A stretch of 64,000 bases of DNA from Cellvibrionaceae bacterium 1162T.S.0a.05 (GTDB taxonomy: Bacteria > Pseudomonadota > Gammaproteobacteria > Pseudomonadales > Cellvibrionaceae), in contig LANB01000001.1 in NCBI GenBank assembly GCA_000964245.1, positions 2,260,392 to 2,324,391 on the forward strand. The letters are read 5' to 3'. The stretch's first letter is position 1. Each line of letters opens with the position of its first letter. Positions 16,867 to 25,275 of this stretch are shown here, piece after piece. Made by a program: the position numbers and the translations under genes. The notes below the pieces were generated by a model. It worked only from the letters and a program-made list of their open reading frames with translations, was not told the origin of the DNA and ran no database searches.

Positions 16867-18667
16867 TCGCCTTTTGACTGATCATAAGCGCCAGTTCCTC
16901 ACGCTGTGACTTACGAGAGAAGGTGTGATCACACTCTGTAAAATAGTGAATGGAAACTTTGGTGGATTGTTTGATTCCCTTGTCTGTTTGGCTGCGCCAG
17001 ATTTCTGCTCCCGGCTCGCTGCTCCCAAAATAGAGATGAATTTTAATATCGGAATCAAGAATCGAAGCGATATCTTGCGAGAGTTGGCTGCGTGTTGGTT
17101 TGATAAATAAGCGTGTGATTGGCGATAGGGTTTTCTTCAGGAGTTTGAGTGCGATTTTCCAAATGAACTTGAATATTGTTGGCCATTTTTTAGGACTCAA
17201 CAACAATGTTAACCAATTGCGCCAGCTGGTGATTTGGTTTGAATAATACTGTTTATCTGCGGCGTGTTGTGTCACTTCAGTGCCAAAAATAGAATCACCT
17301 TCTTTCCAATAAAAGAATAAGGGGTTAATGAGGTGAATGTTTGTGAAGGTATAGTCCGTATCCTCTTTTGTTTGTACAGAACGCAAGGCGACATGAAACG
17401 CATGAAAGGCGCCAGAGCATAAACCACCCAAAGCCAAATGGCTTGCGCCTCCATTCGAGAAGTAGGCACAGAGATTTAAAATATCTTCCGTCGCAGTAGG
17501 TGGGTAGGGGTGCGGATCACATTCAAGCGTGGCACTTTCCCCAAGGTTTTTCAGGTCGTAACGTACACTGGCCACGTTTTGGTCAGCGAGCTGCTGTGCC
17601 AAATCGACATGTAAACGGTTGGGGCCTGTGTGCGGGCTTGCACCGGCATTGCCAAGCAGTAATGTCTGTTTGCACTCAGCTAGCGTGGTTTTTGTTTTTG
17701 GTAAACTGAGTATGGCGTAAATGGGTCTGTGCGGTTGGGTGCTGGACGGGCAGCGCAGCGTCATTTCCTGCCGATTTTGTAGATCAATAACGTTTTGTAA
17801 ACCTGCCCGCTTGAGTCGTATTGCATAGTCCTCGGTTGAGTGGGTATTCGCGTGACTGATATGTGAGTGACCGTTTGAACTGGAATCGTGACTTTTACTT
17901 ATCAGCCAATCCTGAATTGCGGTGACGTTCGATTGTGGGATCGTCGATAATTCGGCCTGTCGAATCATGCCTTTTAGCCCATGGAGATCGAGTTGTTCAC
18001 AATTACTTCCAAAGCTGCATAGATGATCCCTAAATCGGGAATTGGTGCGGGTTTCGCCGTTTTCGATCACAAGGCTGGAGTCATTTATCTTAAAGTGAGA
18101 CTTCAATAGATTTAAGGTCTTGCATGCTTCGAGATCTGCGTTACTCAACGGGTAGCCACCCGCCTCAATACCCCAATCGGGCGTGTTCAGTTTGAGATTG
18201 TGATCGATAAGTTGTAAATCCCGTACCAGGGCGGCGCCATTAGTATAGGGGTACCAGAAGATTGCAAAATCGCTCTCCACATTTTGCAGAGCCGCGCCGG
18301 TAAGGAGGCAGCCGCTTCGTAAACCGATTACGCAATTTTTATTTTCCGGAAAAGCCCGGCTTGCAAATTGTAGAACGTGTTGAATATTCTTTTGCCATGT
18401 CGCTGTGCTGAGCTGATTTAAGGTCTCTCCCGTGCTATTGCCATAACCAGCGAAATGAAAACGAAAGACCTGAAAACCCACTTGTGCCAAATGTGCCGCA
18501 AGGGCTTTCTGGGTTTTATAACAGTGTGATGATTCCGGGCCGAGGGGGTGGGCAATGATGACATTTATATTACGTTTTATTTCACCGCTTGCGGGCGATA
18601 CATGGACATAAACAGCATCGTTATTATCGCTTATCCAGCCTGACCAACTATCCAAATCCAGATTCAT
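16862..18667 (-). CDS. Double alpha/beta-hydrolase protein with a Cys nucleophile in the second domain
   Basis: 601 residues with two alpha/beta-hydrolase domains. Domain 1 (about 30-260) has HPLGPES, FHFAGYGNSTGE and an elbow GLRSGC at 115-120, where the nucleophile position appears to be arginine. Domain 2 (about 315-601) has GNAGASPHTGPNR, RYDLKNLGES, an elbow GGLCSGA with C417, and DHTFS with H581. Cys elbows occur in hydrolase 1 of exosortase A/PEP-CTERM loci and in acyl-transferring relatives. It starts 3 bases after fkbH, so it likely takes or hydrolyses the acyl group on the adjacent ACP. A paralogue lies at 21172. Confidence 0.78.
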   Translation of the reverse strand: MNLDLDSWSGWISDNNDAVYVHVSPASGEIKRNINVIIAHPLGPESSHCYKTQKALAAHLAQVGFQVFRFHFAGYGNSTGETLNQLSTATWQKNIQHVLQFASRAFPENKNCVIGLRSGCLLTGAALQNVESDFAIFWYPYTNGAALVRDLQLIDHNLKLNTPDWGIEAGGYPLSNADLEACKTLNLLKSHFKINDSSLVIENGETRTNSRFRDHLCSFGSNCEQLDLHGLKGMIRQAELSTIPQSNVTAIQDWLISKSHDSSSNGHSHISHANTHSTEDYAIRLKRAGLQNVIDLQNRQEMTLRCPSSTQPHRPIYAILSLPKTKTTLAECKQTLLLGNAGASPHTGPNRLHVDLAQQLADQNVASVRYDLKNLGESATLECDPHPYPPTATEDILNLCAYFSNGGASHLALGGLCSGAFHAFHVALRSVQTKEDTDYTFTNIHLINPLFFYWKEGDSIFGTEVTQHAADKQYYSNQITSWRNWLTLLLSPKKWPTIFKFIWKIALKLLKKTLSPITRLFIKPTRSQLSQDIASILDSDIKIHLYFGSSEPGAEIWRSQTDKGIKQSTKVSIHYFTECDHTFSRKSQREELALMISQKAT

Positions 18668-18670
18668 ATT

Positions 18671-20353
18671 TTAGGGCTCAATGTTAATAAAGCGACTTTC
18701 GCGGTCCAGTTTGTCGCGCAGGTTTTTAGCAATAAACGTTAAGATGTGTTTCTCGTCATTGTCTTTGAGGCCTTTTGAGCAGGCTTGCTTGAGAGAAGTA
18801 GGCTCCAATCCATAAATAAAATTTTGAAAGGGCTTGTTCCTCGGCGTTTCTATAAAAATGAATCGAACTTTTTCAAAAGTGCGTTCATTTATGAGCCAGT
18901 TGAGGAAGGTATATTCCACATTGCGTTGTAAAACACGGCAGGACATGACAAGCGAGTGAATAATATTGTCGGGACTTATCAGGCAGGCAAGTATTTCGCC
19001 GTGATCCCCAAAGCGATCCTGAAGCGAGGCGCTGTAAAGTTTTCCACCCTCATTGAGCAGTTTGTCGACGTCCCCATTTTCAAAGCGACGCCCATTGAGG
19101 TTGAATTGATTGGTCTTATTGATCAGTTGAATTGCTCGCTCCTTGTTTTCCAAAGTGCGATCGTGAATGGTGAGCCGCATACTCAGGTCGTTCAGAAAGT
19201 CCTCAAAGGACGCGGCTTGCGACAGGCTATTTTGAGCCTGTTTTCTGATTTGATACAACTCGGATCGACGACTGTCTTCGACCGTCATTTCTTCAATACT
19301 AAAAAGCGTTTGAAGTGAGTTAAACATAAGTTCAAGGCTATGGTGGCCTTCCGAGCTGTTCATTGCCGGAAACTGAATACAGCTTACTTCGGGCAATGCT
19401 GACTGAACTTCAGCAAGCTCAATAGGGTTGTCGTCAATAAAAACAAAACTCTGTAGGGGTAAGTTCAACTCGCTGGCAAGTTTCTGTATGTTAATTGACT
19501 TCTTGTCATAGTTGGCCATAAACGCGGTGAAATCGGCTAAAGCCAAGGGTAAGTCATTCGATTCGAATGGTGCTTTTGCAAGGTCTTCGTCATTTTTGCT
19601 CACCGCTGCCAGAATCACTCCGCTTGTCACCAAGCGTTTGAGGTAAGTTTGGTAAAGATAGTGCGGGAGGCCTTCGCCCTTGTTCGTGCAATGCAGACCG
19701 TCAATGCCATGTTCACCGACGATGCCTTTCCAGGCGGTATTATCGAGGTCAGTGATTAACACTTTTTTTTGATTCTTTAGGGGGAGAAGGGCTTTTGCCA
19801 GAGCGGCGGCAATAGGGGCAGCGCTGGAATTCGCTATCGGTGTGCCGTATTCCGAATAATGGGCCAGGGAAAAAACCTTATCTTCAATGATAGTCAATCC
19901 AAGATTTGCTGCCAGGTAGCTAATATGTTTGTTGAGTATTTGCTGTTGCTTACTCGAAGAAAGAGCAGGTGGTGTCGGGGCTGCCACATACACCCCTCTG
20001 ATGGAAGTGTTTTGGCCTCGGCCTAGGGTCGAGTAGAAATTTTCTGCATCACGCCTTGCAAGTTCGGGTTTTGGTGGCTCACCGGAAGAGAATGTGCGCC
20101 AATCCAGAGAACGACAAAAGTCCCAGGGGAACAACAGAAATAAACATGTATCCAGATTGTCATGGGTGAGCAAGTATTGCTCAAGAGTGCCAAAATCGAG
20201 TCGCGTTATTTTTAGGGGTAAGCCTAGTAGCGATGCTTGTGCTTCAAGATAAGGGGAAAGGTTTTCAGTTTGGCTGTTGGCCGCAAGGACAATTTCCTGG
20301 CAAGTATCGGGCGTTAATGAAGCGACGATTTTTTTTGCTTCCAAAAACTTCAT
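18671..20353 (-). CDS. FkbH-like HAD-superfamily glyceryl-ACP synthase/phosphatase
   Basis: 560 residues in three parts: an N-terminal SGNH-like region, a HAD core with the DxDxT motif TDLDNTAWKG (D202, D204) and FVFIDDNPIELAEV, and a C-terminal GNAT-like domain introduced by LINKTNQFNLNGRR. FkbH enzymes dephosphorylate 1,3-bisphosphoglycerate and load D-glycerate on a discrete ACP; relatives make related hydroxyacyl-ACPs. The ACP gene lies 11 bases upstream and the double hydrolase 3 bases downstream, so these three genes form a cassette. No FkbK-type dehydrogenase or FkbG-type methyltransferase is adjacent, so glyceryl transfer rather than methoxymalonyl formation is favoured. Confidence 0.88.
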   Translation of the reverse strand: MKFLEAKKIVASLTPDTCQEIVLAANSQTENLSPYLEAQASLLGLPLKITRLDFGTLEQYLLTHDNLDTCLFLLFPWDFCRSLDWRTFSSGEPPKPELARRDAENFYSTLGRGQNTSIRGVYVAAPTPPALSSSKQQQILNKHISYLAANLGLTIIEDKVFSLAHYSEYGTPIANSSAAPIAAALAKALLPLKNQKKVLITDLDNTAWKGIVGEHGIDGLHCTNKGEGLPHYLYQTYLKRLVTSGVILAAVSKNDEDLAKAPFESNDLPLALADFTAFMANYDKKSINIQKLASELNLPLQSFVFIDDNPIELAEVQSALPEVSCIQFPAMNSSEGHHSLELMFNSLQTLFSIEEMTVEDSRRSELYQIRKQAQNSLSQAASFEDFLNDLSMRLTIHDRTLENKERAIQLINKTNQFNLNGRRFENGDVDKLLNEGGKLYSASLQDRFGDHGEILACLISPDNIIHSLVMSCRVLQRNVEYTFLNWLINERTFEKVRFIFIETPRNKPFQNFIYGLEPTSLKQACSKGLKDNDEKHILTFIAKNLRDKLDRESRFINIEP

Positions 20354-20364
20354 CGTGCGTAAAA

Positions 20365-20595
20365 CTATAGATATTTGGACACAGTGTTGAGTGCGCTGCT
20401 GTAGGAATCTATTGCAGTAGCGTCATCAAGTTCGATAACAATATCAAATTCGCTTTCCAGGGCTGAGACCAGGTTGAGTTGCATCATGGAGTCCCATTTT
20501 TCGTGGTTTGCCTTGGTGATAGACGCGCGCTCAGGTAGAGAATCCCATTCAAAAATGCTTTGAAAAATATCGTCAAGGAGCGCTTCTGTATTCAT
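20365..20595 (-). CDS. Acyl carrier protein paired with the FkbH-like enzyme
   Basis: A 76-residue acidic carrier protein. The attachment serine is S36 in KWDSMMQLNLV, followed by ALESEFDIVIE, the usual helix II face. It is distinct from the carrier at 9684: sequence similarity is limited to the general fold. It lies 11 bases before the fkbH-like gene, whose family needs such a stand-alone ACP to hold glyceryl thioester. The upstream side has arrays of short tandem repeats. Confidence 0.87.
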   Translation of the reverse strand: MNTEALLDDIFQSIFEWDSLPERASITKANHEKWDSMMQLNLVSALESEFDIVIELDDATAIDSYSSALNTVSKYL

Positions 20596-20610
20596 GCTAA
20601 GCTATTTTCC

Positions 20611-20688
20611 GTGAAAGTTCTTATGAAAAATTCTTGTGAAAAGTTCCGGTATAAAGTTCCTGCGAAAGTACCTTTAATGAGTTCCCGT
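20611..20688. repeat. 13-bp degenerate tandem repeat, 6 copies
   Basis: In-register 13-mers begin at 20611, 20624, 20637, 20650, 20663 and 20676, with the consensus TGAAAAGTTCCTG (first copy GTGAAAGTTCTTA). The array starts 16 bases upstream of the minus-strand ACP start codon, so it would lie in that operon's leader or promoter. Confidence 0.75.
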
Positions 20689-20811
20689 AATAACAACCTG
20701 TGAATCAATTCATTATAGTATGTTATTGCCGTGACTCTTGTGGTTGTTGGCTCTTGGTTCCTGGCGCTGGAGTTAATCCACTTTAACGCAGAAGGCATCA
20801 CTCACAACATT

Positions 20812-20902
20812 AGACCTCTTGACGCCAGGGCTCTCAATGCCAGATATCTCAATGCCAGGTCTCTCAACGCTAGACCACGCAACGCCACTTAACGCCAGAT
20901 AG
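20812..20902. repeat. About 15-16 bp degenerate tandem repeat, 5-6 copies
   Basis: Successive units share the core CTCAATGCCAG or CAACGCCA: for example CTCTCAATGCCAGAT, ATCTCAATGCCAGGT and CTCTCAACGCTAGAC. Unit length drifts from 16 to about 11 bases toward the right end. Confidence 0.7.
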
Positions 20903-21171
20903 TAGAGATGTATTTTTGTCTGCTAGCCCAAGTCAACCCGAAGTAGCAAGAATACGCCTTTCCGAGGGTCAGAATATTACCATAATTACGAATTTGGATT
21001 GATTCATTCCAATTCCCTGTGCTCACCATTCGTCTATCAGCACTATACTATTTGACTGAGTGGATAATCGGAGCGTGTCAGTGGACCCCCTGTTCCGTTA
21101 TGATGGCGTACCGTTGTCAGGTGTATCCGATTGGTCTTCAAGTGGCGGGTGTTTTCCAGGAGATTTGTTTA

Positions 21172-22890
21172 GTGGGCTTTGAAAGTTTCCCATTCTTTAT
21201 TGGTGAGCGTGGCAAGCGTTTATTCGTGTGGGAGCACTTGCCCGATAACCAGCCGATTCGTGGCATGGTACTGGTATGTGCACCTCTTGGTTATGAATAC
21301 TTCTCGACCCACCGCACACTTCGACATCTCGCCTGGCGTCTCGCCAGCGAGGGTTTTGCAACCTACCGCTTCGATTATTCGAACAATGGTGATTCCGAAG
21401 GCGATAGCGTTGAAAGTACGACGCTTGCCTCGTGTGTCAATTCTGTTCTTGCACTTGCAAACGACCTGAAGATTCACAATCCTGATATCCCGTTTTATCT
21501 CTCAGGCTTTGGGATTGGGGCAAGTATTGCGGCGATTGCAAGTGAAAACCTGCAGCTTGATGGGCTGATTCTGTGGGAGCCAAAAACACATGGGCGCCGG
21601 TATATGAGAGAGCTGGTTGCGCTTTCAGGAATACTTGCACGTGGGGAGTCAGTTTCAAATGTGGCTGAGGCTGCCGGTATTTTTTTAAACCCCGACATTA
21701 AACATGAGCTGGAAAATTTCTCGATAGATAAGCTGTCACCCCCTTTGGCAAAACGTGTATTGCTACATTGCAATCAAAGCAGCAGGCTTGTTGAAGCTTA
21801 TTCTGACAATCTTCACGCGAGCAATGTCGCGGTGACTTTTGCATTGTATGAGGGATATGAGGGCATTGTTGATGTACCAACAGACACGCGTGTCCCTAAC
21901 GATGCAATAGATTTTCAGGTTGAATGGTTGAAAAGTCGTGTTGCCCAGCCTGCCGCCCCATACACAAGACTGTATTCTCAAGGGGCGCAAAAGCTGCAAA
22001 CTGAAAGCCTTGTGGAAACGTGCTGTCAGTTTTCAGAAAAATTGCTGTTTGGTGTGCTCGCAGAGCCAGTGCAACAATCAAACTCGAGCACAGCGGTCGT
22101 TTTTTTGAATTGCGGGTCCGAACACCATGTCGGTCCACACCGAATCTATACCGATTTTAGCCGCGCGCTTGCAGCCGGAGGGATCAGTTGCTTCCGCTTC
22201 GATATTGAAGGAATCGGAGACAGTAAAGCCTGCGGAAACAACGCAGATAATTACGCTTATTCGCCTTGTGCGTTGGAGGATATCGCATCAAGTTTGCAGT
22301 TTCTGCAAGACAGTCGAGGGCTGGATAATTTTATTCTCGCGGGAATCTGTGCGGGTGCTTATCATGCATTCAAGGCGAGCGCGGCGCTCAAAAGTTTCAG
22401 AATAAGCAGAGCAGTCCTGATTAATCCTTTGGTGTTTGATTGGGATGAGAGTGAGTCACTGAAAGAACATCAGCGGATTTCAGTGAGCCGGGAAAGGTCA
22501 CGATATAGAGGGCTCGCGTTTCAGCCAAAATATTGGCTGAAACTTCTCTATAAACCCTCGATAATTTTCAATGTTTTATCGATTTATTCGCAAAGCTTAT
22601 TGGCGCGATTGGGCGCACTATTTAATTCCGGGCAAGTCTTTTCAAAAAATCGGGTTCGAGATGATCTGGATGGTTTGCGTGCTCGCGGCACCAAAGTGGC
22701 GCTTTTTGTTTCGAGCGGAGACCCAGGCAGGGAAATATTCATTGAGAAGGCAGGGGCGAAGGCGCGTCAAGCTATTGCCAGCGGTATGGTTACGGTATTC
22801 CCTCTGGAAGACTCTGATCACGGGCTTTCTAAAAAGGAAATGAGGTGTAAGGTGTTTGAAAAAATGCGTCGCTTTATTTCTTTGGGTTGA
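21172..22890 (+). CDS. Double alpha/beta-hydrolase protein, paralogue of the 16862-18667 gene
   Basis: The start is taken as GTG 21172, with AGGAG 9 bases upstream, giving 572 residues; the frame is open back to 21019 but that stretch is not family-like. Domain 1 has CAPLGYEYFSTHRTLRHLA, RFDYSNNGDSEG and an elbow GFGIGA at 112-117 with glycine (G114) in the nucleophile position. Domain 2 has NCGSEHHVGPHR, RFDIEGIGDS, an elbow AGICAGA with C393, and SDHGLS with H550. It is divergent from the ACP-fkbH-hydrolase cassette and shares its odd architecture, so both probably act on the same carrier-bound group. N-terminal domain activity is doubtful. Confidence 0.77.
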   Translation: MGFESFPFFIGERGKRLFVWEHLPDNQPIRGMVLVCAPLGYEYFSTHRTLRHLAWRLASEGFATYRFDYSNNGDSEGDSVESTTLASCVNSVLALANDLKIHNPDIPFYLSGFGIGASIAAIASENLQLDGLILWEPKTHGRRYMRELVALSGILARGESVSNVAEAAGIFLNPDIKHELENFSIDKLSPPLAKRVLLHCNQSSRLVEAYSDNLHASNVAVTFALYEGYEGIVDVPTDTRVPNDAIDFQVEWLKSRVAQPAAPYTRLYSQGAQKLQTESLVETCCQFSEKLLFGVLAEPVQQSNSSTAVVFLNCGSEHHVGPHRIYTDFSRALAAGGISCFRFDIEGIGDSKACGNNADNYAYSPCALEDIASSLQFLQDSRGLDNFILAGICAGAYHAFKASAALKSFRISRAVLINPLVFDWDESESLKEHQRISVSRERSRYRGLAFQPKYWLKLLYKPSIIFNVLSIYSQSLLARLGALFNSGQVFSKNRVRDDLDGLRARGTKVALFVSSGDPGREIFIEKAGAKARQAIASGMVTVFPLEDSDHGLSKKEMRCKVFEKMRRFISLG

Positions 22891-22893
22891 GCG

Positions 22894-24102
22894 TTAATCT
22901 GATTTGCTGTCTTTAAGTTTGTACAGCATTTTAAACACGCCTGAGCGCACTATTTGCAAACTTTCAAAGTGCTGATTTTCTTTTGCGAAACGGGTTTTGT
23001 AATTGCTGTGTTTGCCTTCGCCGGCCATTAAATCGTAGTACTTAATATTGGAGTTTTGGTAGCAGGCTTCAATGCCATACCCAAGGGTCAGTGAACCCAT
23101 GGATATTTTCTTGTCTATATTGTCTTGAAACCCAAGCTGAAAATTGTAGCGAACATCCTTGCAGTCTATGTCAAATGTCAGACCAATAAGTTTGCCATCC
23201 AAATGGGCTTGTATGCCGGAAACGTTTTTTATTTCGTCCGGGCTTCTTGTTTCATAGGCCCTGTCTGTTTCATAGGTCCTTTCTGCTTCATTGGTCTTTT
23301 CTGTTTCTTTGAGGTGAGCACGCGCATTAATCAGGGCGCCTACGAAGGCCTTGTGTTTCGTATAGCTAATGTGCTCACCCCAGCGATCAAGATGAAATCT
23401 GCCTAGCTCGTCGAGGCTTGATTCGAAATTGTCTTTTGTCACGTCGTAAATTTTAAAGTCACCAAGTTCATTTAGCACCTTTCTTCTGTTAAAAAGCTGT
23501 AGGCGTGAGTTTTTTCCGAGGCTTTTTACATACTCGTCAAAGCTATTTTCGATTGCAATGCCGTAGGTTGTGCTTTTGCTCTGTACGCGCGTATAAAAAC
23601 GCTGCTCTTTGGCTTTGTTGAGTACCGTAGTGTGAGTCAGTGAGTCTACAACGAGGTCGCTCAAATAGAGTTCGTGGCAAGACGTATTCTGAATGACGTG
23701 GTCGAGAATTGCTTCAATGTGCGTGTGGTTACAATCTTTTTTGTGGAGGATCTGCATGTATTCGCTACGAAACCCTGCGCCTCCGCTACTGCAACTTCCG
23801 ATGAATTCGACTCTTGTGCTATTAAAAATTTTCTTTGTTTTAACGCGGTGAGAATAAAGCGGGGCAAGCGCAATTAATTCATCGTTTTCGAATATTCCAA
23901 TAAGCTGAAGTTTAAAGCTGGCCTGTTGATAGGTTTGCCACCAGCTGTGCATCCAGTCCCATGAGAGGAAAAGCGGGTTTGCTTCGCTAGCCTGTAGCAA
24001 ATTTTGCCATTCGTCCCGAATTTGGGAAAACTCCTGTTCGTTAAAGCTGTGAATTCGCAATGTATGTTCCCGATTGATAAGTGGGTGCGTATTTCCCTGC
24101 AA
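22894..24102 (-). CDS. GNAT/FemAB-like acyltransferase (CelD/BioF2-like)
   Basis: The 402-residue protein has an N-terminal half with NPLFLSWDWMHSWW and an FIGSCSS segment, typical of the Acetyltransf_6 (CelD/BioF2-like) group. Its C-terminal GNAT-like half has QAHLDGKLIGLTFDID and a YYDLMAGEGKHSNYKTRFA ending. FemAB-like members are frequent in exopolysaccharide and PEP-CTERM loci and move aminoacyl or acyl groups; the substrate here is unknown. The start is TTG 24102. Between the halves lies a repeat-encoded insert (about residues 262-285), unusual for the family. It is the last gene of a minus-strand operon. Confidence 0.75.
   Translation of the reverse strand: MQGNTHPLINREHTLRIHSFNEQEFSQIRDEWQNLLQASEANPLFLSWDWMHSWWQTYQQASFKLQLIGIFENDELIALAPLYSHRVKTKKIFNSTRVEFIGSCSSGGAGFRSEYMQILHKKDCNHTHIEAILDHVIQNTSCHELYLSDLVVDSLTHTTVLNKAKEQRFYTRVQSKSTTYGIAIENSFDEYVKSLGKNSRLQLFNRRKVLNELGDFKIYDVTKDNFESSLDELGRFHLDRWGEHISYTKHKAFVGALINARAHLKETEKTNEAERTYETDRAYETRSPDEIKNVSGIQAHLDGKLIGLTFDIDCKDVRYNFQLGFQDNIDKKISMGSLTLGYGIEACYQNSNIKYYDLMAGEGKHSNYKTRFAKENQHFESLQIVRSGVFKMLYKLKDSKSD
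23248..23319. repeat. 18-bp tandem repeat inside the GNAT/FemAB-like gene, 3-4 copies
   Basis: Units TGTTTCATAGGCCCTGTC (23248), TGTTTCATAGGTCCTTTC (23266), TGCTTCATTGGTCTTTTC (23284) and a degraded copy at 23302. The unit length is a multiple of three, so the frame stays open and encodes a charged hexapeptide repeat like ETDRAY/EAERTY. Confidence 0.8.
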
Positions 24103-24180
24103 GGACGCTAAATTATACCCTGGGGTTTTTTGCAGGAACAGTTCAACGAAAGTAAAACATTTCGACAGTATTTGGAGAGG

Positions 24181-25257
24181 CTAAATAAAGACACGCGTCT
24201 TACCTTCCATTAAAAGCCGCGCTGTGCGCTTAATACTGGTGCAGATAATGCTGAGTTCTTCTCCGTGCTCAAGTTCGGATTGCGTTTCGATAATTCCTCT
24301 GGGGTGTGCTATGCGGATGAAACCGCTTGCTGGCCGAATCAAGAAAGAATTAACAATGCTTTTTGGCAAGGAGGCTGCAGCGCTAAGACAAATCGCACCT
24401 GTCACAGGGTAGGCCTTATGTGTCATGTAGCGGTTAACGACGCGAGCACGAATATCAGACTCATTGGCATCGCTCGCGGCTGAAATCAATGCCATTTTGA
24501 TATGTTTGTGAGTGAATTGTTGGTTTTGGAGTTGCGTTACGCGTTTGGCAACATCTTCTCTCAAGGTTTCAATCGCGTCACGAACCGGCAGGTTTAAGTC
24601 TATTTGCTCGGGGCTTTCATCTCCGCTCAGTCCAAAGTCTTTTGCATTGATAAAACAATACAGGGTACCGCAGTCTATGATGGATACGTCAATAACACCC
24701 ATTTTGCTCTCAATTTGGTCCCGAACGGAACCTGTGGGCAAAAGCTTGCCACTGATAGGGCCTTCAGGCTTGAGGAAGCCCAGGTTTATTTCGAAACCCC
24801 AACCCCTAACGCCATCGATTTCCTCGCATTGAATGGGGTCATTTGACGGCATGTTGGCTCTCAAAAATTTACCGGTATTGATGTTTCTGATACGAATATA
24901 GTCTTGCCCAGCCTCTTTTTTTATCAGACCTTTATGTCGCGCGTACAGTGCAGCACCCGATGCCAGGTTTCCGCACATTGTGCTGTAATTTATACTTGCT
25001 TCGTCGATGCCGACTTCACCGCTCCGGTAATCAATATCTGCATCAGGATGATCGGATGGCGAAATTAATGCGACTTTGCTGGTAAGCGGATCAGCGCCGC
25101 CAAGACCATTGATTTGTCTTCGGTCCGGGCTGCCAAACAGGGACAAGATAATTTTATCTCTCAGGAGATCGTCGTTGGGCAGTTGGCGTGTATCAAGAAA
25201 AACCCCTTTGGTTGTGCCACCTCGAATAATTGAACAGTCCAGTTCAAAGCTTTGCAT
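24181..25257 (-). CDS. PrpF family isomerase-like protein
   Basis: Starting at ATG 25257, with GAGGT 8 bases upstream, the protein has 358 residues. It matches the PrpF/4-oxalomesaconate tautomerase family: CSIIRGGTTKGVFLD at the N-terminus, GLGGADPLTSKVALI, NYSTMCGNLASGAALYA with the catalytic-type cysteine, and AHPRGIIE near the end. Members move double bonds or epimerise tricarboxylate-like acids through two diaminopimelate-epimerase-like domains. No prpB/C/D genes are near, so methylcitrate metabolism is unlikely; it more probably modifies an acid building block in this locus. It lies 18 bases after the ATP-grasp gene. Confidence 0.82.
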   Translation of the reverse strand: MQSFELDCSIIRGGTTKGVFLDTRQLPNDDLLRDKIILSLFGSPDRRQINGLGGADPLTSKVALISPSDHPDADIDYRSGEVGIDEASINYSTMCGNLASGAALYARHKGLIKKEAGQDYIRIRNINTGKFLRANMPSNDPIQCEEIDGVRGWGFEINLGFLKPEGPISGKLLPTGSVRDQIESKMGVIDVSIIDCGTLYCFINAKDFGLSGDESPEQIDLNLPVRDAIETLREDVAKRVTQLQNQQFTHKHIKMALISAASDANESDIRARVVNRYMTHKAYPVTGAICLSAAASLPKSIVNSFLIRPASGFIRIAHPRGIIETQSELEHGEELSIICTSIKRTARLLMEGKTRVFI

Positions 25258-25275
25258 CGCGCTACCTCGCAATTT

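Larger units (their letters stand above)
20596..21171. other. Repeat-rich divergent intergenic region
   Basis: About 575 bases between the ACP gene (minus) and the second double hydrolase (plus). It contains two separate tandem-repeat arrays, listed separately. The last 150 bases form an open frame continuous with the hydrolase, but its residues do not resemble the family. TATACT at 21044-21049 is a good -10 without a matching -35. No gene is supported. Confidence 0.6.

Noticed and set aside
18671-20353. Methoxymalonyl-ACP pathway for a polyketide
   Set aside because: FkbH and ACP are present, but no hydroxyacyl dehydrogenase, O-methyltransferase or polyketide synthase is adjacent.
20596-20910. 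CRISPR array
   Set aside because: Units are 13-16 bases, diverged and directly adjacent without spacers, so these are degenerate tandem repeats.
21044-21049. TATACT as a promoter -10 for the second double hydrolase
   Set aside because: No acceptable -35 lies 16-18 bases upstream, so it was not listed as a promoter.
21019-21171. In-frame 51-residue extension of the second double hydrolase
   Set aside because: The residues do not match the paralogue, and AGGAG with GTG 21172 gives a better start.
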